Assembly: GCA_009837885.1 (NCBI GenBank)
Contig: VXSP01000036.1
Location: forward strand, 86,035 to 150,034
Direction of reading: 5' to 3'
Length of the DNA stretch: 64,000 bases
Source: Holophagales bacterium
Lineage (GTDB): Bacteria > Acidobacteriota > Thermoanaerobaculia > Multivoradales > Multivoraceae
Part shown: positions 57,514 through 64,000 of the stretch, piece after piece
How positions within the stretch are numbered: position 1 is the stretch's first letter
Layout of the letters: every line of letters starts with the position of its first letter
Position numbers and translations under genes: made by a program
Notes under the pieces: generated by a model
What the model was told of the DNA's origin: nothing
The model's input: the letters and a program-made list of their open reading frames with translations, nothing else
Database searches by the model: none

Positions 57514-58448
57514 GCCGCCACCCCTCTGGTCACGTCGCGGAACAGTTCGTCGAGCCGGCCTTCCCGCACCCTGACGTCGGCGACGCGGTGCTCACCGATC
57601 GCGGCCAGCACGTCGTTCAGCCGGTTCTCGCCGTCCCTAGGCTCCACCTCGACCACGTCGCTGGGCAGCACGCGAGCCGAAGCGCACCACTCGGCCTCGG
57701 CCAGTCTCGCCGCCACCTCCTCGGCATCTCCTTCCGTGACCCGGAAACGGACCGCGTTGTGGCCGGGCGCCTGACTCACGAGGTCCTCGGGCGTCGAGTC
57801 GACCAGGATGCGGCCCTCGGAGAGAATGACGGCCCGGTTGCACACGCGCTCCGCCTCGTCGAGGATGTGGGTCGAGAGCACGATGCAGCGGTCGGAGGAG
57901 AGGCTGGAGATCAGGTCCTGGACCACCGCCTTCTGGTTCGGGTCGAGGCCGTCGGTCGGCTCGTCGAGGATCAGTACGTCTGGATCGTGGATCAGCGCCT
58001 GAGCCAGACCAACCCGGCGCTTGTAGCCCTTGGACAGGGTTTCGATCGTCTGCCCCCGCACGCTCCCCAGGTGGGCGGTCCCCAGTACCGCCTCGATCGC
58101 CTCGTCCGCGGCCTCGAGTTCCCGTGCCTCGGCAATGAAGCGCAGGAACGCCTCGACGGTCATTTCGCCATAGGCGGGGGCGTCCTCCGGCAGGTAGCCG
58201 ATCCGCCGGCTGACGGCGAGGCGATCCGCGGCGACGTCGATGCCGGCGACCGCGATCGAACCGCGGTCCGGTTCCAGGAAACCGGTGATCATCTTCATCG
58301 CCGTCGTCTTGCCAGCGCCGTTGGGCCCGAGAAAGCCGAGCACGTCGCCGCGGCGCACCTCGAAGCTGATGCCGTCGACGGCGCGAATGGCTCCGTAGTG
58401 CTTGGTCAGGTCGCTGACCGCGATCAGGACTTCGCCATCTTCGCTCAC
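57510..58448 (-). CDS. GldA-like ABC transporter ATP-binding protein
   Basis: From GTG 58448, preceded by GGAG at a suitable distance, the product has 312 residues. Walker A GPNGAGKTT (41-49), signature LSKGYKRRVGLAQAL, Walker B DVLILDEPTDGLD and the STHILDEAERV switch are all present. The C-terminal 80 residues (VRFRVTEGDAEEVAARL) form the extra alpha/beta domain common to ABC-2 ATPases. It is the first gene of the operon ATPase, permease, GldG-like, DUF4340, VOC. Confidence 0.93.
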   Translation of the reverse strand: MSEDGEVLIAVSDLTKHYGAIRAVDGISFEVRRGDVLGFLGPNGAGKTTAMKMITGFLEPDRGSIAVAGIDVAADRLAVSRRIGYLPEDAPAYGEMTVEAFLRFIAEARELEAADEAIEAVLGTAHLGSVRGQTIETLSKGYKRRVGLAQALIHDPDVLILDEPTDGLDPNQKAVVQDLISSLSSDRCIVLSTHILDEAERVCNRAVILSEGRILVDSTPEDLVSQAPGHNAVRFRVTEGDAEEVAARLAEAEWCASARVLPSDVVEVEPRDGENRLNDVLAAIGEHRVADVRVREGRLDELFRDVTRGVAA

Positions 58449-58557
58449 TATCGTCGTTCTCCGTGGACAGTTGACGACTGCGCACCGGGCCACTGGGCCC
58501 GCGGGATCTCAGCACAGCGGCACAACCGACGCAAGATTCCCGCCAAAGGAAGCGATC

Positions 58558-61209
58558 TTACGGGCCCTGGTGCCAGGTGTCCGGCGCCGACGTGGCGTCG
58601 ATCAGGCCGCTCAGGAAGATGGAGTTCAGGAACAGACGATTCGAGCCGTAGAAGTAGGCGCGGAAGTTCGGATTGTCGAGGAGCTGGATCACGACGCCGC
58701 GGCCCATCCGGCTGGCGATGACGGCCGGTTGGCCGGCCAGGCGGCGCTGGTTCTCCGGCGAAATCCAGCCGGAGAGACGCGGCGGGTCCTGGTACAGGGC
58801 GACGTTCTCGAAGGGATCGGCGCTGGCCGGCAGGATCCACTCGCCGGTTCGGATCACCGCCAGCTCCGGCCGTCTGTAGCCGTAGGCCAGGGGGTGCGTC
58901 AGGTCCATCTCGACGCCGACGATCGTGCCGGCCATGAGTTGCTCGGCCCGCTGGTCACGGAAGTCGGCATAGCGGCGGCGTTCCGCGTCCGCGTCCTCGC
59001 CGTCGTCAGCGGCCTCGTCGACCTCCCCTTCGCGGCCCAGGAGTTCGGCGCTCGCCCAGCGGCTCGCCGCGCCGATGGCCACGACCGCGCCACCGCTACG
59101 CACCCAGGTCCGGAGGCGATCCCGAACCTCTTCCCGGGGCGCCCCGCCGCCGAAGCCGCCCAGGGCCAGGACGACGTGGGTGTAGCGGTCCAGGTCCACG
59201 CTGCCTAGCGCTCCGAGGTCGACCAGCGAGGCCTCGACGCCGAAGCGTTCGTCGAGCAGGTGCCAGGCCTCGCCGACCCGGTACGCAGGAACGCCCCGGC
59301 CGGTCACGAGCAGGGGACGCGGCGCGACCAGAGGCCGCAGGCTCGGGCTGCCGAGGTCGATCCCGGCCGCTGCCTGGCCGCTGATCAGACGATGGACGTC
59401 GACGCCGTCCGCGGACGCCGCCTCCGCCAGGATCGCCTCCAGGGCAACCTCCGCGTTGGCGCCCGGCTCGTCCTCGCGGCCCACCGGCACGACGATCGCT
59501 CCCGGTTCAAAGGTCCGCGGTCCATACGATGTCTCGGCGATGAACGCACCCGTCGCCGCACGTGCCCGCGCGCCCGCCCGCTGCAAACGGTTCAGGGTGC
59601 GAGCAGAGAAGTAGCCATCCCAGGAGAACGCGTAGGCATAGGTCGGCGTATCTCCAGGAGGAACGCTGAACGCTCCCGGCTCGATCGCCGCGTCGGTAAC
59701 CGCGGTCCCGAGCAACCCGGGCCGGTAGGCGCCGCCCTCGAGCAGGTCGTACTCCGCGCCGAAGGCGAGCGGCAGGGTCCACGCCGAGACGTCGTAGAAC
59801 ACGGAGTCGTTGAACTCGGTCACGATCTCGAAGAAGGAGCGCACGAGGGTCGACTGGGGTTGCGCCAGCGGCACCAGCCACGACCTGCCAGGCGGGTAGA
59901 CGCGACCGGAGACCGCGATCTCCGCCGTTGTCCCATGGACCTCGATCTCGTGCCGCAGGAGCAGGTCGAGCATCCGGTGGGCACGGCCCCGGTCGCCGTC
60001 CAGGTGAAACACGTAGGCCGAAGGTTCGGCCTCGGCCGCGGCGAGGGCGCCGCGGAAGAAGTCCCGCTGATGCTCCAGCAGCTCCAGACGCTTGGCCACT
60101 CCGCCCTCGACCATCGACAGGGACGCCAGCAACTGATTCTTGATCCCGAAGACGAACGCGAGTTCGCCGTTCACCGTTTCGATCCGGTGCCCCTCCGCGC
60201 TCGCCTGCTCGAACAGAAAGCCAACCGCGCCGTGCGCGTCCGGGTAGGTCGATCCCTTGCCGAGGTAGAAGTCGTCGAAGCCCTCTTGCGTGTAGTAGAG
60301 CCGGCCCACGCCGTCGAACACGGCGGCGTGGTGGGCAGCGATCGCTTCGGTCAGTTCCACGTTGCGCTCGGGAATCAGCGGATTCCGCCGGCTCGGGACC
60401 CCGGGCTGAAAGAAGTACGTGGCGTTCGAACTCATCTCGTGGAAGTCGCCGACGAGGTTCGGCTGCCAGGCCTTCCAGGTCACCATGCGGTTCCGCGACT
60501 CGGGATGCTGCAGCAGGAGCCAGTCCCGGTTCAGGTCGAACCAGTAGTGGTTCGTGCGGCCGCCCGGCCACGGTTCCCGGTGTTCCCGGTGACCGGGGTC
60601 GGGATTCAGCACCATGCCCCGGTTCGTGTTTGCCCAGTGCGCGAAGCGGCCGATCCCGTCCGGATTCAGGCTCGGGTCGAGCAGGATGACGGCCTGCTCC
60701 AACTGCTCGGCGACCACGTCGGAGCGGGACGCGGCCAGGTGGTAGGCGACCAGCATCGAGGCGTTCGCGCCGCTCGGCTCGTTGCCGTGGATGCTGTAGC
60801 CGAGCCAGATGACGACCGGCAGATCCTCGAGCTCCGCCAGGGGCAGCCGCGGATCGACCAGGCCGCGCCGGCTTTCGCGGATCTGGTCCAGCCGGGCGTG
60901 GTTCTCCGGCGACGTGATCGTGAGCAGGGGCTGGGGACGCTGTTCATGGGTTCTCCCCTGCACCGAGATGCCCACACGCGGGGAGGACGCCGCCAGGGCA
61001 TGCATGTAGGCATTGAGCTGGTCCGGGCGAACGTGCCACTCCCCCACCTCGTAGCCCAGCACCGCGGACGGCCGGGGCACGTCCGGGTCGTAGGCTGAAG
61101 GACTCCCGGCGTCCGGCAGGTAGTACGAGAGTTCTTCGGCCGTTGCGGGAACGGCGAACAGTGCGGCGAGAACGGCGAAAAAGGCGAGGTGCGCGCGTCG
61201 ATCAGGCAT
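58558..61209 (-). CDS. Exported M14 family zinc carboxypeptidase
   Basis: An 883-residue protein with a signal peptide (to about residue 24, VPATAEE). The M14 domain has the zinc ligands His141 and Glu144 in SIHGNEPSG and a later His in GDFHEMSSNATYFFQPG. Large members like this have a C-terminal class I glutamine-amidotransferase-like domain; here it lies near residues 600-870 (HVVLALGGFGGGAPREEV, GGAVVAIGAASRW), without an obvious catalytic Cys. It would trim peptides or peptidoglycan fragments outside the cytoplasm. TACACT lies 6 bases before the ATG, a leaderless arrangement. Confidence 0.92.
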   Translation of the reverse strand: MPDRRAHLAFFAVLAALFAVPATAEELSYYLPDAGSPSAYDPDVPRPSAVLGYEVGEWHVRPDQLNAYMHALAASSPRVGISVQGRTHEQRPQPLLTITSPENHARLDQIRESRRGLVDPRLPLAELEDLPVVIWLGYSIHGNEPSGANASMLVAYHLAASRSDVVAEQLEQAVILLDPSLNPDGIGRFAHWANTNRGMVLNPDPGHREHREPWPGGRTNHYWFDLNRDWLLLQHPESRNRMVTWKAWQPNLVGDFHEMSSNATYFFQPGVPSRRNPLIPERNVELTEAIAAHHAAVFDGVGRLYYTQEGFDDFYLGKGSTYPDAHGAVGFLFEQASAEGHRIETVNGELAFVFGIKNQLLASLSMVEGGVAKRLELLEHQRDFFRGALAAAEAEPSAYVFHLDGDRGRAHRMLDLLLRHEIEVHGTTAEIAVSGRVYPPGRSWLVPLAQPQSTLVRSFFEIVTEFNDSVFYDVSAWTLPLAFGAEYDLLEGGAYRPGLLGTAVTDAAIEPGAFSVPPGDTPTYAYAFSWDGYFSARTLNRLQRAGARARAATGAFIAETSYGPRTFEPGAIVVPVGREDEPGANAEVALEAILAEAASADGVDVHRLISGQAAAGIDLGSPSLRPLVAPRPLLVTGRGVPAYRVGEAWHLLDERFGVEASLVDLGALGSVDLDRYTHVVLALGGFGGGAPREEVRDRLRTWVRSGGAVVAIGAASRWASAELLGREGEVDEAADDGEDADAERRRYADFRDQRAEQLMAGTIVGVEMDLTHPLAYGYRRPELAVIRTGEWILPASADPFENVALYQDPPRLSGWISPENQRRLAGQPAVIASRMGRGVVIQLLDNPNFRAYFYGSNRLFLNSIFLSGLIDATSAPDTWHQGP

Positions 61210-61215
61210 CGCGCG

Positions 61216-61221
61216 AGTGTA
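61216..61221 (-). promoter_or_regulatory. Putative -10 box of M14 gene, leaderless arrangement
   Basis: Minus-strand TACACT, 6 bases before ATG 61209, with no room for a ribosome site. Confidence 0.45.
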
Positions 61222-61257
61222 GCTGCCGCGACGAATCCGCCGCGGCCCGCGCGTCAG

Positions 61258-61461
61258 CTACGGAAGCAGCCGGTCCAACACCGTCACGATCGTGGCGAAG
61301 CCGCCCATGGCGAGAAGGATGCGCCATGTGAGGGCTTCCCTCAGGTTGGCCAGGTCCTCCTTCGTCGCAACGTGGCGGAGCGTCTCGTCAACGCGAGCCC
61401 GCCAGGCAATCCAGTCTTCATTGAGCGCCGGGAAGTCGGCTTTCGATTCCGTGGCAGGCAT
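61258..61461 (-). CDS. Small coiled-coil protein with C-terminal membrane helix
   Basis: From ATG 61461, with GGAG about 13 bases upstream, the product has 67 residues. A helical charged part (WRARVDETLRHVATKEDLAN) leads to one membrane helix (WRILLAMGGFATIVTVL). The layout is that of small XhlA/DUF1640-like proteins and resembles the larger repeat protein at 31765-32325. Function unknown. Confidence 0.6.
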   Translation of the reverse strand: MPATESKADFPALNEDWIAWRARVDETLRHVATKEDLANLREALTWRILLAMGGFATIVTVLDRLLP

Positions 61462-61535
61462 GGGCCTGTTCTCCAGAGACGGTCGGGGCGGCACGTCGTT
61501 GTCAGCGCCTCACTGTACACCGACGCCGGACGCGG

Positions 61536-63017
61536 TCACGCGCCGCGCTGCACAGTGGCATGCACGTCGTCGAACTCCGCCGCGGCGCCTTCCGGCGGAC
61601 TCGTCCTCAGGCTGACGATCACCGTCGCCGCCGTCCCGGCGATGAGCCCCGGGATCAGTTCGTAGAGGTCGTAGTAGGACGCCTTGAACAGCACCACCCA
61701 GGCCACCGTCACCGCGAATCCTGTAGCCATCCCGGCCAACGCGCCCGGCAACGTCGTCCGCTTCCAGAAGAGGGAACAGAGGACGACCGGAACGAAGGCG
61801 CCTCCCAGGCCCGACCAGGCGAACAGCATGAACCAGAACAGCAGCGGCGGTTCGAACAGGGCGAAGGGAATTGCCACCAGGCCCACGAGCGCGGTGACGA
61901 ACTTGCCGTAGCGCGACAGGCGACCGTCCCCGCGCGCCGCGCCGAGGATCTTCTGCCCGAAGTCCCTGACGACGGCCGACGAGGCGAGAATCAACAGGGA
62001 ATCGACGGTCGACATGATCGCGCCCAGGACGATGACCAGGAAGATGCCGGTGAAGAGAGCCGGGAACAGCTCCGCGCTCATCGTCGGCATCACGGTCTCC
62101 GGATCGTCCAGCAACGGGAACAGGGCCCGCCCGGCGATCCCCGTGAACACCGCGCCGACGTCGAACAGCACCATGCACACGACCGCTACCCGGCCGCCGC
62201 GGACCAGTTCGCGGCCGGAAGCCGCCGACATGAACCGGGTCAGAAGCTGCGGCACGCCAAGAAAGGCGAGCCCGATGCCGGCGAAGCTCACAGCCGAAAG
62301 CACGCCGGCCCAGGTCGCGCCGTGGCTGCCCATCGCGCGCAGCAGGCTGGGATCGGCCGTCTCGAGCGCGCCGATCACTTCGTTCCAGCCGCCCGCGGCC
62401 GCGATGCCGACGATCGGGAGCATGACGAGCCCGCCCACCATGAGCAGCCCCTGCACGAGGTCCGAGTAGGCCACCGCCTTGAAGCCGCCGACCGCCGTGT
62501 AGACGATCGTGACACCCGCGCCCAGGAAAACGCCGGTGACGTAGCTGAACCCCAGGAAGGACGAGAAGGCCTTGCCCGTCGCGACCAGTTGGGCGCAGCA
62601 GTAGACCGCGACCATCGACAGGATGATCGCGATGCTCAGCTTGCGCAGGAGTTGTCGGCGGTCGCGGAACCGCTGCTCCAGGTAGTCGGGAACGGTGATC
62701 GCCCGGTACCGGTCGGTGTACTCCTTGAACGGCCGCGAAACGAGGGTCCAGGCGATCGCAACGCCCATCACCTCGCCGAACACGACCCAGAGCGCGTGGA
62801 AGCCCACCGCGTAGCCCATCCCGGTCAGGCCGAGCAGCAGCCAGCCGCTCTCGCCGGTGGCGTTCGAACTGAAGGCGATGACCCAGGAGGGCAGTTTCTT
62901 GCCGGCGACGTAGTAGCCCTCCAGGCTCCCACCCTCGCGCCGGCCCCACAGGCCGAGCCCGATCAGGACCAGCATGTAGAGGCCCAGGGGGACGAGGACC
63001 AGCGCGCTTGCCGTCAC
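61536..63017 (-). CDS. Sodium:solute symporter family protein (PutP-like)
   Basis: A 493-residue SSS-family transporter with about 13 membrane helices. Family segments include FSSNATGESGWLLLGLTGMG in the first unwound helix, DYLEQRFRDRR, YTAVGGFKAVAYSDLVQGLLM and STVDSLLILASS (sodium-site region). It resembles the proline/amino-acid branch (PutP), so an amino acid or small carboxylate is the likely substrate. The GTG start overlaps the stop of a 47-residue membrane peptide gene by 4 bases. Confidence 0.93.
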   Translation of the reverse strand: MTASALVLVPLGLYMLVLIGLGLWGRREGGSLEGYYVAGKKLPSWVIAFSSNATGESGWLLLGLTGMGYAVGFHALWVVFGEVMGVAIAWTLVSRPFKEYTDRYRAITVPDYLEQRFRDRRQLLRKLSIAIILSMVAVYCCAQLVATGKAFSSFLGFSYVTGVFLGAGVTIVYTAVGGFKAVAYSDLVQGLLMVGGLVMLPIVGIAAAGGWNEVIGALETADPSLLRAMGSHGATWAGVLSAVSFAGIGLAFLGVPQLLTRFMSAASGRELVRGGRVAVVCMVLFDVGAVFTGIAGRALFPLLDDPETVMPTMSAELFPALFTGIFLVIVLGAIMSTVDSLLILASSAVVRDFGQKILGAARGDGRLSRYGKFVTALVGLVAIPFALFEPPLLFWFMLFAWSGLGGAFVPVVLCSLFWKRTTLPGALAGMATGFAVTVAWVVLFKASYYDLYELIPGLIAGTAATVIVSLRTSPPEGAAAEFDDVHATVQRGA

Positions 63018-63157
63018 GCCGCACCGCTCCGCGCGGTCCCGTGACCGCGGCGGCGACCACGCCGCTCAAGCCACCACCGCAGCAGGACCAGAGCCGGTCC
63101 GCCGCCGACCGACACCGCGAGCAGAGCCCAGGTCGAGATCGGCAGGCCGGCCCACAT
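63014..63157 (-). CDS. 47-residue membrane peptide, probable symporter accessory protein
   Basis: A short gene from ATG 63157: MWAGLPISTWALLAVSVGGG opens a single membrane helix (about 8-27), followed by an Arg-rich cytoplasmic tail (RWWLERRGRRRGHG). Its TGA overlaps the symporter GTG start by 4 bases (GTGA), and a TAGCCT box lies 8 bases before its ATG, so both are probably made from one message. Small accessory peptides are known beside several sodium:solute symporters; I infer the same here. Confidence 0.65.
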   Translation of the reverse strand: MWAGLPISTWALLAVSVGGGPALVLLRWWLERRGRRRGHGTARSGAA

Positions 63158-63263
63158 GGGCCGTCAGGCTAGCAGTCGCCGGCAGGTGCGGCCGCACTGC
63201 ACCCTGACCGTCACCGAATCCCGAACTTCGACGTGACGCGTCCCCCAGGCGACGCCGTCCGTC

Positions 63264-64000
63264 CTAGGGTCGGCAACGGAACGCCGCGACGTCGGTGATC
63301 GCATCGGCGGGCATGCCCGGTTCGTTGCGATACTCCTTCACCGCGCCGGTCGCCGTGTCGGTCACCCGGATCACGTAGCCCAGGTCCGTCGTCGCCGCGC
63401 CGAACACCCACACGTGGCCGTTCGCCGAGCAGCCGTCCAGCAGCTTGATCAGCATCTCCCAGTTGTCCGCGTCGAAGAAGCGGAAGAGGGCTGACTCGTT
63501 CGTGCCGGCGTGGACGACGGCGGCGCCGCCGCCCGCGCCGTCCGCGTTGTTCCACTCCACCGTGACCTCGTAGCGGGAGTCGAGCAGGCAGCGCGTTCCC
63601 GCGCCGGCGACGCAGGTCCCGGCGGGCTCGGCCGCCTCGACCAGGAACGTCAGCGACGCGGTGGACTCGTTCGTTCCGTTCCGCACCGTGAGCGTAACCT
63701 CGTAGAAACCCGGCGAAGCCCAGGCATGACTCCGCGGGCTCTGGAACCGGGAGGTTCTCCCGTCGCCGAAATCCCAGCGCCACGTGGTCACGGCGCCGGT
63801 GCTCCCGTCGTCGAACGACACCGGAACGCCGGCGCGGGCGCGGCAGAGACCGGCATCGCACTCGGCATCCGCCGTGATGGCGGCGCGAGGCCGCGATGTG
63901 GGCGGCGGTGGCGGCGGCGGGGGCTCCGGTTCCGATGGAGGCGGACCGCCGCCACCGGGAGGGGCACCGCCGCCGCCGGGAGGGGGACCGCCGCCGTCGC
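63264..64000 (-). CDS. Secreted PKD-domain protein with C-terminal Cys domain, N-terminus outside window
   Basis: The frame is open to the window edge (245 codons seen). It begins in a Gly/Pro-rich linker (PPPGGGGAPPGGGGPPPSEP and a run of eight Pro), then a short region with CDAGLC, a PKD domain (SFDDGSTGAVTTWRWDFGDG to FYEVTLTVRNG) and a 115-residue C-terminal domain (TCVAGAGTRC to AAFRC). That domain matches the end of the quinoprotein at 44991-47537: FFDADNWEMLIKLLDGC against FFDPKNVEIVLKVLDAC. PKD domains are extracellular spacers or glycan/protein contacts; the missing N-terminal part may hold the enzyme. Confidence 0.85.
   Translation of the reverse strand, partial: DGGGPPPGGGGAPPGGGGPPPSEPEPPPPPPPPTSRPRAAITADAECDAGLCRARAGVPVSFDDGSTGAVTTWRWDFGDGRTSRFQSPRSHAWASPGFYEVTLTVRNGTNESTASLTFLVEAAEPAGTCVAGAGTRCLLDSRYEVTVEWNNADGAGGGAAVVHAGTNESALFRFFDADNWEMLIKLLDGCSANGHVWVFGAATTDLGYVIRVTDTATGAVKEYRNEPGMPADAITDVAAFRCRP

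Overview
The window is GC-rich chromosomal DNA with dense, tightly packed genes and no rRNA, tRNA, CRISPR array, prophage or insertion sequence that I can see. The gene mix points to an Acidobacteriota-like heterotroph: an Oar-type TonB receptor with an N-terminal carboxypeptidase-regulatory domain, S9 and M14 peptidases, a DUF885 protein, DUF1080 domains, sulfatases, a CxxCH-heme/HEAT protein of the planctomycete-verrucomicrobial type, and secreted proteins ending in a Cys-containing C-terminal domain. A marine or host-associated polymer degrader is plausible. The phylum call is inference from gene content, not from a marker gene.

Layout. 1-8 kb (minus): a very long two-headed sulfatase, cut by the window edge, then the Lhr helicase. 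8-10.2 kb (plus): a small membrane protein and a lone NuoN/MrpD-like antiporter subunit. 10.2-17.3 kb (plus): LysR regulator, gltB and gltD. 17.3-20.5 kb (plus): TonB receptor with a strong promoter, a long leader and a clear terminator. 20.5-23.1 kb: an AT-richer accessory patch with an orphan membrane-anchored protein and a DUF4143 ATPase behind a perfect inverted repeat. 23.1-28.1 kb: LarA homologue, DUF1080 protein, Ldh-type hydroxyacid dehydrogenase and a PHB-depolymerase-like esterase. 28.1-31.7 kb (minus): DUF4336 protein, CoA-transferase, crotonase and ABC ATPase operon. 31.7-37.1 kb: coiled-coil membrane protein, hemB, exported methyltransferase, S9 peptidase and AMIN protein. 37.2-40.0 kb (minus): DUF885 lipoprotein and two small membrane proteins. 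40.1-47.5 kb (plus): a translationally coupled operon of an SGNH-like protein, a 1235-residue protein with HEAT, cupredoxin and heme domains, and a quinoprotein. 47.6-48.7 kb: two toxin-antitoxin loci, the second with its toxin cut away. 48.6-53.0 kb (minus): TonB receptor, TlpA redoxin and TPR operon behind a palindrome inside its promoter. 53.1-58.4 kb (minus): Gld-type ABC transporter operon. 58.6-64.0 kb (minus): M14 carboxypeptidase, small membrane protein, sodium:solute symporter with a 47-residue partner, and a PKD protein cut by the window edge.

Most of the window therefore serves extracytoplasmic breakdown and uptake of sulfated and proteinaceous matter and periplasmic oxidation. Housekeeping genes (gltBD, hemB, lhr) are embedded among these.

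The most striking signals beyond gene calls are: (1) a TANNNT -10-like box 5-8 bases before the start codon of at least nine first-in-operon genes, suggesting widespread leaderless transcription; (2) the tandem sulfatase whose second head has Gly where the formylglycine Cys should be; (3) the coupled cupredoxin-heme/quinoprotein operon; (4) a shared C-terminal domain in two unrelated secreted proteins.
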